From Neurospora tetraspora (Eukaryota > Ascomycota > Sordariomycetes > Sordariales > Sordariaceae), in NCBI RefSeq assembly GCF_033439725.1, contig NW_026944387.1, positions 1 through 64,000 on the forward strand: a DNA stretch of 64,000 bases, given 5' to 3'. The position numbers and the translations under genes were made by a program. This document shows, piece after piece, positions 34,863 to 47,549 of this stretch. Within the stretch, counting starts at the first letter, position 1, and each line of letters opens with the position of its first letter. A model generated the notes under the pieces. The model had not been told where the DNA came from. It saw only the letters and a program-made list of their open reading frames with translations, and made no database searches.

Positions 34863-36239
34863 GTTGGCGGTGGTCCAGGATAAAATCAGTCTCGGTACTT
34901 GGTGATGACAATGACAGGGAAGTGGAGAGGCACTTGATCTCGGAGGAAGAGACCCTGGCTGAGGACAGTAGATATAGGTTGCCCCTCGCAAACAAAGGCA
35001 GGTCGTCGGTAAACATCAAAAACTGGTTGAGGCACTGTCTTCCACATGGCATGCACGAGTCCGAGCTTTGAGACAACCCAACGACCCTCCACCCGATACC
35101 TACCCTTCCAGTGATCACCAAACATCAAGGTAGCATAGCGTCCGCACTGTCCGGTCTACATGGTAACATCGTGACATCAATAGCGAGGCTTCGTGGCTTC
35201 CAACGGAGGTTGCAATGCAGCCGCAAAAGAAGCGAGAAACAAATGTCCCGGGCCGCGGCACCTCTGGAGCAGTAGTGCAACCGTTGACGGCCGATTAGTC
35301 TCGGGCCGCGGGCATGCTTAGGCATGTTATCAGGACTTGTGATGACCTGAATGGATGGGTTCCAGAAACAGTGTCTCGGCTGGAAAGCAAAAACGTTGAG
35401 AAAAAGATGGCGGTGGGTGGTGGAGGGTTTGCCATGCCGCTCATGAGATATGCGGTTTGTGAATCGGTCACATTGTGAGGTCTTGATACGGGACGATGTG
35501 GATGGTGAAGGGTCTGCCACATGCAGATGACCCAGTGCTCAGTCCACCTCTCCTTTGTTGGTCAGAAATATTGAAAAAGAACAACTGGCTTTGCCCGCTT
35601 TGCCCGCTTTGCCCGCTTTGCCGTAGGTGTTATCAGGCTTCGGAAGGCACAGCTTCGGTCTGGTGATATCTCGGATTGTTTTTGAGGCCACATTGCGAGA
35701 TGCATGTCGTCTTCCCTTGGTGCGGCCGACAGACTCACAGAATATGTCCAGTCAGGTAAATGCCGTGTGTTGGGAGCTAGTAGGAAGCTGCAGCGACGTG
35801 GATGTCGAGTTGGTGTTTGGTTCGAATCCGAAGTGTTGGAGAAATGTAGGCCATGGGGTGGAGTCCGAAATTGTTAGTGCAGCACGCTTAAAACGGCAGG
35901 ATCGGGCCACTAGCGCAGTGGGCCCTAGTAGCAGCGGTGTTAAGGGCGCTGTACAGAATAGGGCTGATGTAGTAGGGCGGCACTGACTGCAGAGTTCCAA
36001 TATTTGTACGGGCCGCGTGACTAACTGTTCAACCTAATCTTCATCTTCACCCAACCCATTCACATTCCCTCTTCATTATTTTCACATGTTTGGCTGAGCT
36101 GTCACTTCACAACGTCCCGCCAACACCATCAACAACGTCCCATCAGCTCACTCTGCCGTCTGATAGAATCGATAAACCATCACCAGTCGAATAGCATCCC
36201 GAGTCCGACCACCGTTAGCGGCACAATCAACACCCACAA
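34863..36239. promoter_or_regulatory. Divergent intergenic region
   Basis: 1.4 kb between the methyltransferase (-) and the exonuclease-like gene (+), so both promoters lie here. The only structure seen is the short tandem repeat at 35589-35623. No gene recognised. Confidence 0.5.
35589..35623 (+). repeat. 9-bp tandem repeat
   Basis: About four head-to-tail copies of CTTTGCCCG, the last one short by a base. Likely a slippage microsatellite. Confidence 0.8.
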
Positions 36240-37844
36240 ATGTCACTTGATTCGCTTTCCCTTTCCGAATTAGACGCCGGCCCCCAATCCCGTGCACAAG
36301 CGCCACCTCGCACATGCACACCACACCGTGCGCCATTGTTCGAGTCTTGCACGCCGTCTTCCACGGCATGTCTTGATAGTCCGGCAGAACCTCCAGGCTT
36401 GTCATCCACCGAGAAGATCACCAGCCTTGATCATCTGCGCTCCCTGGTGCCTCACTCTTACTGCATTGGCATTGATGTGGAGGGCATCGAGGGGATAGCG
36501 CAGGGTGTCACCTCAGTCGGCATCTCCGTCCTGCCACCGGTCTTCTCCCTCTCCACGGCGTCAAAGGATGGCTCATGGCCATGGCCCTTCCTAGACTACC
36601 ACCAAGGCCAAATCGACCTCGACACCATCGCCTCTCACTACCGTCTGCAATCTCACTGCTTTGCCATTCTTGGCCGTGAGCGTGCCCGGTCTTACGAGCA
36701 TTTCCACTACGGCGAGGTGGTCCACCACCCCATCACCCACCTCCAGTCCACCGTTGTCTCAGTATTCCAGTCCATCCGCCTTGACAACCCCACAGCCCCT
36801 ATCATCCTCGTCGGGTTCGACATGGAGCTTGAACACCGCGCTATCAGCTCCGTTTTCCCTTTGTTGGGAGACTATGTCACGCACTGGTGCGATATTTCGC
36901 ACACCGGTCTTGCGGATGCGAGATGGGAAGATAAAAAGGAAGCGCACAAGACGCACCTCAAGATCTCGTTGCGAGATACGATGTTGGCTCTCAACTTCCG
37001 GCGTAACCATGGGATACAACCCCGAGCGAGGCACCACTCGGCTGGTATGGACGCTGTGCGCACGCTGGGAACGATGCTTGCGCTTCTGGCGAGGGCGCCA
37101 GAGGCAGGAGTTTTGGTGGTCAAAAGGTTCACGTGGGAGGAGCATGGGAATAGGCAGCTGTGGGAATGGGTGCCAAGGCCGGGAAATAAGTTTCCTTGGA
37201 CAGTGAAAGTTGTACCGGTGCCAACAGATAACAGGGACGGAACGGCGCATCTGCCGGAGTCCCTAAGCAGACCAGCACGGCTGTTCAACTTCGTAACCAG
37301 GAACTTTGGGGAACCAAAGGCCGTAGCGGTCTGTCCCCCGGCTAGGTCGGGGCCGCTGAAGACACATGGGTGGGTGAGTCTGCATAGTGAGGAAGAGATG
37401 GAGAGGTTCGTGAGAGACTGGGATGGGAAGATGGTTGTTGATGGGGTTATGTTGAAGGTCGGGGAGAGACCGCCTCCTGAGAACCCTCCTAAGATCCCAC
37501 TTAAGCACCTAAGGAAAGCCATTTCCAGCGTAAACCAAGTGGAAGAAAGAGGTAAGTCGATGGCAGATGAGCAACAAGATGAAGAGGAGGAGGAAGACCG
37601 GGATTCGTCGCTCGCAGAGGAACTATCCGCCCTGGAGCTTGATGACACTGGAGAGGTAGGCAGTGCGCTAGATTCCTTGTTCCAATCGGACGGTGATGAC
37701 AGCTATTCGCGTGATCTATGCTGTACTATTCCTCACTTGAAACGGACTGGGAGAGAATCTGAAATGACAATGAGGTTCAAACAAGAGCATCGGCGACCTG
37801 CCGATTCAACCCTAACCCTTCTCCGCTGCCTGCCGCAAGGCTAA
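36240..37844 (+). CDS. DEDDh 3'-5' exonuclease-like protein (Gfd2/YDR514C-like)
   Basis: Single exon, 534 residues. Residues about 70-290 form an RNase H-like fold with the complete DEDDh set: D79 and E81 in YCIGIDVEG, D194 in ILVGFDMELEH, and H266-x4-D271 in HHSAGMDAVRT. The style VTSVGISVLPP after the first motif is that of the fungal Gfd2/YDR514C C-terminal domain family. About 330-430 may form a small RNA-recognition-like fold (LFNFVTRN, HGWVSLHSEEEMERFV). The C-terminus is strongly acidic (Glu/Asp runs about 445-480) and then becomes featureless. The gene ends about 160 bp from a large RIP-degraded retroelement. Likely acts on RNA or DNA in nucleus or cytosol; substrate unknown. Confidence 0.75.
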   Translation: MSLDSLSLSELDAGPQSRAQAPPRTCTPHRAPLFESCTPSSTACLDSPAEPPGLSSTEKITSLDHLRSLVPHSYCIGIDVEGIEGIAQGVTSVGISVLPPVFSLSTASKDGSWPWPFLDYHQGQIDLDTIASHYRLQSHCFAILGRERARSYEHFHYGEVVHHPITHLQSTVVSVFQSIRLDNPTAPIILVGFDMELEHRAISSVFPLLGDYVTHWCDISHTGLADARWEDKKEAHKTHLKISLRDTMLALNFRRNHGIQPRARHHSAGMDAVRTLGTMLALLARAPEAGVLVVKRFTWEEHGNRQLWEWVPRPGNKFPWTVKVVPVPTDNRDGTAHLPESLSRPARLFNFVTRNFGEPKAVAVCPPARSGPLKTHGWVSLHSEEEMERFVRDWDGKMVVDGVMLKVGERPPPENPPKIPLKHLRKAISSVNQVEERGKSMADEQQDEEEEEDRDSSLAEELSALELDDTGEVGSALDSLFQSDGDDSYSRDLCCTIPHLKRTGRESEMTMRFKQEHRRPADSTLTLLRCLPQG

Positions 37845-37878
37845 AACTAGTATCCTGATCCCTGCACGCGAACCGCGT

Positions 37879-37969
37879 TCTCCACCGGCACTCTCCACCA
37901 GCAGTCTCCACCGGCACTCTCCACCAGCAGTCTCCACCGGCACTCTCCACCAGCAGTCTCCACCGGCAC
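37879..37969 (+). repeat. 13-bp tandem repeat array
   Basis: Seven head-to-tail copies of TCTCCACCRGCAS, alternating between TCTCCACCGGCAC and TCTCCACCAGCAG, so the true period is 26 bp. It lies between the exonuclease-like gene and the retroelement boundary and is not AT-converted. Confidence 0.92.
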
Positions 37970-38003
37970 TTGCAGCTCCAAGTTCAATTGCGACAGCGAC
38001 TTT

Positions 38004-38185
38004 TGTTAGATATAACAATATAGAATTGATTGATTGAAGAGTGTGTGTATCTGACTCGCCTAGAAGGTATGGGGGGTACTAGGGTAACCCAAATATGCCC
38101 AGAAATTAGGTAATATTAGGGGGCTAGGTAGCTAACCTATATAGAGTTTAGCTAGAATCCTAGAAATCTATCCTCTATTCTAATA
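38004..38185 (-). repeat. Copia LTR, left copy (3' LTR)
   Basis: 182 bp, starting TGTTAGATATAAC and ending TCTAATA (a C-to-T converted CA end). Aligns end to end with 57357-57538. Its element-facing half is more AT-converted than its outer half. Confidence 0.92.
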
Positions 38186-38329
38186 CACTACCTTATTTGT
38201 AGACCTTCCTAAAATACAGTAAAAGTGAAGCTATTTATAAAATGTTTCTTTTAGTACGTTGATTACTCTAACTAAACTATAAATATCCTCTAATATATTA
38301 TCTGTAACCTTTTTATTTATTTTCATCTC

Positions 38330-40240
38330 CTTACGAACTAGTATATTCGCTATTCCTATTAATTCCTAGAACTTTTTATACTCTAATTATCTTAGAACCT
38401 TCGTTAAACCGTTAGTTAGTATCCTTTTTATTTCCAAATATTTAATTTGAATCCTTCCCTCTATAATTTCTTACCTTAACTAATAACGATAAATATCGAT
38501 ATATTTAAGGTTAATTATTAATTTTATAACTTCGATAGTAAGTATTCGTATTATTTAAGTATTATTATAACCGATAATAGGGATATCCTTATTAAGGGGA
38601 ATATTAATCTCCCTATATAAATATATAATAATAATAATTTCCTTTACTATGTTTAAAATAGAAAGGAACTCTACTTCTATTATTAATATCGATACCGTCT
38701 TTTATTTAATAGCACCCTAATAAACTAAACTACTAAAGAACTTTATTGTAAACCTATACGAACTCTTTCGATCCAAAGAATTATCGGCGTATAATGTATT
38801 TAAAGCGATTTCGAACTTCGTAAACGTATTATAATAGAAGGAGAAATTAAAGTAGTATTAAAAGTAATATAAAACTTTATTAATAACTTTACGATATTAA
38901 AGACTAGGATTATAATTATAGCGAACTAATCGGCTAGCGGCGAAAGCAATATTAGGCCGGGTAATTATAATAATATATATTATAAAGCTAATAACGACCT
39001 AATATTTATAAATTCTATTTAAAGAAGCTACGCTATTATAGAATATAAATTCTTTATTATTTATTAGAATAAAGGCGAAAGTATAGGGATTCTTAATTAA
39101 TCTAGTAATTTTATAAATATATTCCTATTAAAATAGTTAAATATAGCCTACCTCTCGATTTCGAAGAATATTAATACCCAAGAACTATTAAAAGTCTTTA
39201 CCGCTAATAAATTTATATTTTTCTTCTAATTCTTTTGTAATCTAAGTAATTTATTATATTATAATTTATTGGAAGCGAAGATAATATTATCGACGTAATA
39301 GAAGATTAAGACTCTATTATATTTAAGGATATATAAGTCTTCGAATAACGGTTTAAACCCTAAATTTTCGAAAGTACCGTTAAATTCTCGCTACTACAAT
39401 AAAAAAGTATATCGGAAATTATAAAGGGCTTTAAAGAATTTAAAGATAATAGTGTACTTTTAATAATTAGGGGGTATATATATATAAATCTCTTTATCGA
39501 AGTAGGTATTAATAAAAGTATTTATTATATTATATTAAATAAATTCGAAATTGAATTTAATGGTATACGTAATAATTAATCAACATAAACGATTAGTTAA
39601 CGTAGAAGTATACGTCTCCTTACTATAATTATACTACTAATTTCCTTTAATTATGAAGCGAATCTTTACTTTTAATAATTAATTATATTTATTAAACTTA
39701 TATATATATACTTATATACAATCGATGATTTGAAGACCTTTAGTACGGGGGATATCCTTATCTATTTTAGCTTATAAACTTATTTCTTTATAATTATCGA
39801 AATATATTTCCTCTATTTACTTAAAAAAATCACCCAAATTGTAATATTTGAAATCGTAGTAAATTTTTAAAATTAGGGAAAAGTCTTAATATTGAATAGA
39901 ATCTAGCCTACTACTCTTTGAAATTAAGTAATTAATTTCTACTTTTATAACTATCTTACCTTACTATTATCCTATTAATTGAGCGAATCTCCTAGCGTTA
40001 AACGCGGCTTCTTATAATTTAAAGGTTGGGAAAGAAATAAACTCTAATAAGTCGGTTATAAACTTAATAATAAGGGCAGCTAGTAGTATACTTAGTAGGG
40101 TAAAGTATTTAAGTATAAAATGGATAAATATTTTACTTTAAATAATAAATTCTATTAATTTCGAAATAGTTTCGTTATAATCTTTTTAAAGTTCGTTATT
40201 AAAGACTAATAGTGGAAGAGGGGTAAAACCGTTATTTTCT
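38330..40240 (-). pseudogene. Copia RT-RNase H remnant
   Basis: The minus strand holds a decayed Copia polymerase. Around 39285-39345 it reads VLIFYYVDNIIFAS, the YVDD active site with the second Asp converted to Asn. A stretch resembling FLGIEI follows. Around 38400-38600 it reads KYIDIYRY with, further on, NGLTKVL, matching the RNase H end KHIDIxxH...ADGLTK of fungal Copia elements. In-frame stops are nearly all TAA/TAG where Gln or Trp is expected. Confidence 0.82.
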
Positions 40241-40248
40241 ATATTTTA

Positions 40249-40660
40249 GAGAAAGTCTTTTCGCACCGCCATTATTGTCTTCAGACACCGCTATCCAAAA
40301 TGCTTTCTAAAATAACTCAAACGAATTAAGACCTTATAATATATAAAAGGGCTTGGAATTTTTGTCTTTTTTTCTCTACCAAACGCCACTCATATTATAA
40401 TTATACACTATCTGTAGCCTTGGTAATGTAAAGAGCATTGAAGATAAACCAAATTAACTTTTAACATTAAGTTTTTACTCCTACCATAGGAGTATAATGA
40501 GCTATAAGGGAGGTGTTGACTTAGTAATATAAAATAAAAATTATCAAATTTTCTGACCCTACTATTGTATTCGTAGACCTAAGTTTGGCTAATTTATACT
40601 TGGTTCAATTTTGGATAGCAGTGTCTGAAGACAATAATAGCGGTGCGAAAAGACTTTCTC
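40249..40660. mobile_element. Short inverted-repeat (MITE-like) element inside the Copia element
   Basis: 412 bp with 53-bp terminal inverted repeats (40249-40301 and 40608-40660) starting GAGAAAGTCTTTTCGCACCG; only two mismatches, both C/T. A probable TTTA target duplication flanks it (40245-40248 and 40661-40664); since the next base also pairs, the exact boundary is uncertain by one base. No coding capacity. It keeps GC-rich words and is clearly less AT-converted than its surroundings, so it entered after most RIP or escaped because of its short length. Confidence 0.8.
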
Positions 40661-41173
40661 TTTAAATTATATTAAAAGGTTCGAAATATCGTGTAAATAG
40701 TTAAAGAAGTTAATTAATTCGGTTAAATAAATTGATAATCTCGTTGCTAATTAACCTTAATCCTTCTTTAAAACTATCAAAGTTTCCTAAATAAATTAAG
40801 TCTTCGTTAAAAAGTATATTATAAATATAAATAACACGGTTAATCTACGGGTTCTAAACTTAATAAATAAAGGAGGTAGTGTAGCTGACTAAGAATCTAA
40901 TCTAAGCTTTTAATTAAAGTTTTTTAAACTATTACTCTTTCTTTTATATAGTACCTATTATCGCGTATACTTTATAGTTGTAAATACGTAAATAATTGAA
41001 ATTAAGCTTACGAGGCTCGGTTTATATCCTCTAATAATAAGTAACGAAAGTATAGTATTTTTCGTATAGTAACTTCCAATTATAGAAATATTTAAACGAT
41101 TAATTAGTAAAATAAATTATTATAGAGATAATTTAGGATTAGAAGTTATAAAAAAATTTATACTATTCGTTAT

Positions 41174-41435
41174 TATCATAGGGCTAGCCTGTAATATAGT
41201 TACACTACATTAACTGCACATATACTATACCAAAGCTAATACTATAGCTTAGAACTATATATTCACGCACTAATTATATATCCTAATTACGTGTAGCTTC
41301 ACATACGCGCGTACGGACTAGCCTACTAAGCTCTCGCCCATATAACTAATCCTCTACGTACACTTTCCTTTCTTTCTTTCGTATAATAATATATATTTTA
41401 CCCTACCCCTAATAGTACCCTCTCGCCCTATAACA
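41174..41435 (+). repeat. Gypsy LTR 1
   Basis: 262 bp, start TATCATAGGGCTAGCC (converted TG end) and end TATAACA. Preceded by the left GTTAT. Confidence 0.9.
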
Positions 41436-41499
41436 ATTTATTATACTTTACTATTATATTACGTGCATTTACTTAAAGGAAGAGTAATTATAATTAATT

Positions 41500-43298
41500 T
41501 TAATCGTTATAATGTTATTAATTTAATATTATCGATTTATAGTCAAGATTTGTCCCTATACGATTAAAATTCCGCGTTACAATCCTAGTTTCGAATTAAG
41601 TAAATTATTAAGCCGAATATCGCTATTAAGCAACTTATATTCTCTTTTTCTCTTTTACTTACCCGGCGTATTAATTTAGCAATTAATATTTAACGATATT
41701 ATTTTATACGCTCCCTTGGTAACTGATAACCTTTTTACTATTATTACGGTCGGTACCCTCGCTATTCTAAATCTAACTAATTAAAAATATTATTCTAACG
41801 TTATTTAAGCCTTCGAATCCTTTAATAATTAAATAATTTAAATCAATATCGCTACCGATTATACGTTTAGCCTTACTTAATTCCCCGTTTTTAAAATAAT
41901 TTTTAAGGCCTTTAATTACCTTCTTTATAATAATATTATTGCTACCTGTATTTAAGGTTAAAAACTATAGGAAGAATTTAAAATTTACGAAGCTAAATTC
42001 GCTACTATCTAATATAATATTAAATGTCGTAATAGTAATATTATTATAATTTAAATTTAAGCCCTCTTTTATACGTAGGAAATAATTAAGAATTATGATA
42101 AAATTATTCGCGACTTTTGTAATAGTTACGCCGACGAATTTACTACTATTTTTGGTATTTATTCTAGTGTTATTAATACCCTTATTAATAATATTATTGC
42201 TTTAAAATAAGAACTCGACGATTTCCGTAAAAATTCGAAAAAGGCATATAAAAATAATGTAATAAATATTTAAAGTACGTTAATGATTTTTATTAATGTT
42301 TTATTGCCGTTTTTAAGGCTAAGCCCGTTTCTAAACCCGAATTTATTATTCCCCCCCTTAACGAAGATCCTAATAACGATGAGGACCCTAAAGACTTTAA
42401 AATAATAATTTCTAATAACGATAGTAGTTATAAATTAGTATTACGTATTATTATATTTCCTACTTTCGATAGTAAAAATATTTTTATCGAGCGCGCTGCC
42501 AAATACTATACTTAATATCTCTATATTAAATTAATTTAAGTTAATAAACCTAAAAGTTTCGTTACTGAACACATTAAATTCTCGTTAATTACCTACCCTA
42601 TCGAGGGCCCTCCCTTCGAAGCTATCGAAACCGAATTTAATAAAGTTTTTATTAGCGAACCTACTAGATATAGTATAGCCTTCGAATTGTTTCATAAATT
42701 TAATAAAAAGTACGATAACGTTAATATTATTGTTTACTCTCGTTGTCAGTTAAAAGAGTTAAAAATAATTAAAGGAATAAAATAGTAGGACTTCGAAAAG
42801 AAATTTACCCTCCTTATTGATCGCTATAATTTCGATAATAGTATAAAAGTTTACTATTTCTATTAGAAGATTAATAAGCGAATCCGTATTACCTTCGTTT
42901 ATTAGAGCAATTAATCTGCTAATAATAAGTATAAGGAGTAGTTTATTAAAGCCTATAATTTAATTAAGAATTTGGAACATAACAATTGGTATAAGAAGAA
43001 CGTTAACCCCTTCTATAAAATTAGTATTACTATTAATACCGGTACTACTACTTCCGCTCCTAAAACTAATATTAATTAGGGCGGTAACGCTATAGACTTT
43101 AGTACTATATCCGCTTCTAATATTTAATTCTCCTATATAATCAATAATAAAGTTTTAAAATTTCGTATAAAGAACGGAATATATATTCGCTATAATAAGA
43201 AGGGTTATGTTTCGGCCGAATACCGCTTTCGTATTAATTTTAAGAAAGAAGTTAAATCCTCTAATTGTAATAAAAATAAAAATAAGAATAAGAACGGC

Positions 43299-43329
<31 letters not shown>

Positions 43330-46300
43330 GCGGTTAGTAATCCGCCTAGGGTTAATATAATTATAGCTAATAACGTCTTTATAACGGCGGCGGCTACTAA
43401 ATTAATACTATAAGTACTATTCCCCCTATAAATATCTTAACGGGCGTTCTAACTCCTAATACCCCTAACCCTAGCAATTACTACTACTTAGTTCCTATAT
43501 ATTAGCCCGGCTTTGTTAATCCTATTATAGGCGACGAAAACGGCTCCGTTTACAATTAAGGAAATATATAGCTTCCTAATTAAATTACGTTTAGAAATAC
43601 TAATCTATAGGGTAAAGAAAGAAAGGAAAATAGGGGCCTATCCTTATGTAGTTAAATATTATTAAAATAAATAAATTTTTAATAAATAACCGTTATGAAT
43701 ACCCTAATATATTGAGTCTCTCTATCTACCTCTCTTATAAATTATATAAATTATATAATTATACCCTTATTAATAGTAATTATACTATTTTTAATTTTAT
43801 TAACCGTAATTTTATTTATTATTACTAGCTCCCTTATTTTAAATTCATAACCCCCAAAATCCTTTATTTCATTAATAATTATATTAAAAGTAGTATTATT
43901 TACTTTTTTAAATTAATAATATAGGTAGGCGTTTATTACAAAATAACCGACCTATTTATTTACAATTTAATAGAAGATAACCCTATTACTTTAAAATACC
44001 CTTAATTAATTTATTACACTCCTAGTATCGATTAACTTAGCAATTCATTCCGCTTTAACCCTACTTTCGAATAGTACAACTACTTCCCTTATAAAATCCT
44101 AATTTACTTTCATTACGCCCCACTAATTAAATAGTATACGCTTCCTATTAAAGTAATTAATATATACCCCGTATATAAAAAGCCTTCTTATAAAGAAATT
44201 CCTAACGAAAAGGAATTAGAATTATTATAATTAAAGTCTATACCTCGCTTTTTTATTTCTCTAATTATAAAGAGAGCCGTCCGCTAGTAATTTAATTACT
44301 TTGAAAATCGGGTTACTACCTGACTAGGGACTACGCCTATTAGTAAAACCCTTAGCAGTTTAAATTAAATATTAATATTCGCTATTATACTGCCCCAAAC
44401 TAATCCCTACATTTCTCTAATTCCTTATCGAGTAATTGGAAGGGTCTATATTAATAATACTAAGAAATTATCTATACCGAATTTTATTTAATTAGCCGAA
44501 AAATATAAATTGTAAATTATCTATACGATTCGAACTAATATAAAGGAGGATATTAAAAGAATAATTGAAGAAGAAAAAATAGAAGAGGAAGGAAGAACTT
44601 TAGACCCTAATAATATTAATGACGGTCTAATAGAAGATATAATAAAGGAAGTATTATAAAGAAAAGGTTAAAAGTATAAGCGATTCTTTAGTAACAATTT
44701 CTATTATTAAATCAACGCTCTAGTTAATAAAGGGGACAAAACCGCGCTACGAACAATAAAAGGAATTAATTCTATATACTTTACTAGTAGGGACGAAGAC
44801 TTTCCCCGCTATAAAAAATTTACTAATAATTACTTTATAATTAATAATATTTCTATTAGTAAAATTATATTAGAGAACGTTATTAAATTCTATAAAAAAG
44901 TTAATAAACCCCTTAAAACCGACACCCAAATCTAAACGAAGTTACTTAAATAATATTAGTATTATACTAATACTTTTTAATAAGAAGGTTTTAAAATCCT
45001 ACCCTTAAACCCGTCCTACGATTTAAAATTCGAATTCCGCCTAGGAGTTATACCCTTAGCAGCCCGCGGCTAACTTTTTACCCCCGACGAATTAAACGTT
45101 CTTAAAAAAAATTAATAATAGTTTTAAGAAAAGATTTATTGAACCCTTGTAATTAAAAGCTTCCGCTCTAATATTATTTATAAAGAAGCCGGGTAAAAGT
45201 GTCCGTATTTGCGTTGATTATAGAAGTATTCATAATATAATTTTAAAATCCTACTATTTATTCCCGTTTATTAAAGAAATATTTAACGTAATTTTTCATA
45301 TTAAAATATTTACTAAATTCGATATTATCGCTACTTTTGACCATATTTATATTAAATAAGACTACAAATAATTAACTGCATTGATTATACGGTTTAGCCT
45401 CTTCGAATCTTTAGTAATACTATTCAGCTTATAGGGCGTACCGGGAGCGTTCTAAAACTATATTAATAATATCTTATATAATATTTTCAATATTTATAAG
45501 ATTACTTACTTTAATAATGTTTTTATTTATTCCAATAACGTTCGAAACTGTAAACGCTATATTAATAATATTTTCGACCGATTAATTAAAGCGGGCTTTA
45601 ATATTAATATTAATAAATATAAATTCTATATAATAAATACGAAATATTTAAGCTTAATTATTACCCTGGAAAGTATTGAAATAAATTTAGAGAAAGTAAA
45701 AGCTATTATTAAATAGGCGGTTCCAAAGTTTAAGAAATCCCTATAGTCCTTTTTAGGCTTCGCGAATTTTTATAAACGTTTTATAAAGGATTTTTCGATT
45801 ATAGCGACCTTATTTTACGAATTTACTAAGAAAAATACTACATAGGCCTAGAATAATATTTATTAATAATGTTTTAGAATATTAAAGAAAGTTTTTATAG
45901 AAGGACCCGTACTTAAAATTTATAATTAGATTAAGAAAACGGTTATAGAAATAAATACTTTTAATTAGGCTATAGGAAATACTCTTTCCTAATATAGAGA
46001 TAATAGCGTCTTCTATTTAATAATTTAATTTTTAATAAAGTATACATCCTAAAAGTATAATTACAACGTTTATAACAAAGAATTATTCGCTATTATTAAA
46101 GCGTTAGAAGAATAGAGGTTAAAATTCGAAAGGGTTTAATAACTTTTTAATATCCTAACGGATTATAAAAATTTATAAACTTTGTAATTAATAGATAATT
46201 TACTTAGCATTATATATAGTAGTCCTAATGCTTATCCCGTTTTAACTTTTTAATTAAATATATATTAGGCTTTAAAAACTTCTGCCTAAACGTATTGAGT

Positions 46301-47230
46301 TGCATATGGAACGATTACCCTAACAATATAGAAAACAATAGGTTTATAGTATATAAGCGGGCCCTATTAGACCCCTTATAATTTAAATACAATTATTTCT
46401 CTAAGGAAGACTCCGCTGCCAACTTCTCTCTATATTTATTAGGTATAAACAATATTAATAATAAATCGATTAACGACTTAATCTAAGCAAATTACGAAAC
46501 CTCTATCTTCTTATAAAAATTAGTTTTTTACTTAAGGAACGAAATAAAGCGTTAATAGCTATTAATTATCGGGAAACTTTTTTATTACGCTTCCTTAGAA
46601 TATTATATCATTAATAGTATTACGAAATAGGGGAATGGAATTATTATTAACCTTTATAATACAGAATTTCAATTTTAATTAATTAATTATTAATATAATT
46701 CCTTAAGTACCGGCTACCCTAATTATAATGCTATTTACGAATTTTTATAATAAGAATTCTATTAGAAAAGTATATATAACGATATAAAGATCTTTCATAA
46801 AAGCTATTTCCAGTATACGAAAACTAAATTAGTAAAGCGAGGCTCCGTTAGCTATTTTAAATCCGTAGCCGTATTTTTATTATTACAAAAGGATATTATA
46901 ATTAATTATATTACTCCGCTATTAGGAAGAATTTATTTTAACTAAACCTTTAAATATATCATTATTACCGTCGACCGCTTAATTAAAATATAAAACTATA
47001 TCCTAACTATAATTTTAAAAGTAGAGGAGTTCGCAGACCGTTTTATCGATTATATTTATTCGATTTATAGTCTATTAAATAGTATTTTATCCGATAAAGG
47101 CACCTAATTCGTATTACGCTTCTAATTTACCCTCTATAAAAAATTATTAATTATTTATAAATTAACGTCCGCTTTCTACCCCCAAACTAACGCTTAAACC
47201 GAAAGGATTAATATAGAAATAGAATAATTC
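41500..47230 (+). pseudogene. Gypsy gag-pol remnant A, truncated in integrase
   Basis: Plus-strand decayed polyprotein in the order gag, a zinc-knuckle remnant at about 43186-43230 (converted Cys, ending FGRIN-like FRINFKKE), an Asn-codon microsatellite at 43300-43330, a retropepsin near 43760-44040 (LPYFKFITPKILYF...DLFIYNL), reverse transcriptase from about 45200 (VRICVDYRS; YSNN for the YxDD region near 45530), RNase H near 46080, and integrase near 46960-47220 (TVDRLIK, LSDKGT, AFYPQTNA). It ends at the start of LTR 2. Many TAA/TAG codons replace Gln and Trp. Confidence 0.85.
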
Positions 47231-47492
47231 TATTATAGAGCTAGCCTATAATGTAGTTGCACTGCACTAACTATATATGTACTATACTAGAGCTGGTACT
47301 ATAGCCTAGAGCTATATAATTACGTACTAATTACATATTCTAATTACGTATAGCCTCACGTACGCGCGTACAAACGAGCCTACTAGGCTCTCGCCTATAT
47401 AGTTAATCTTCTACGTATATTTCCCTTTCTTTCCTTCGTATAATAACGTATATTTTACTTTACCCCTAATAGTACCCTTTTGCCTTGTAATA
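47231..47492 (+). repeat. Gypsy LTR 2 (middle)
   Basis: 262 bp, TATTATAGAGCTAGCC to GTAATA. It starts directly after the truncated integrase of region A. Confidence 0.9.
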
Positions 47493-47549
47493 ATTTATTA
47501 TGTTTTATCATTATACTACGTACGTTTATTTAAGGGAAGAGCGATGATA

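Noticed and set aside
34863-34991. Upstream start for the methyltransferase
   Set aside because: The 43 extra residues are Cys/Pro/His-rich and unlike the family; the internal Met directly precedes the acidic N-terminal region.
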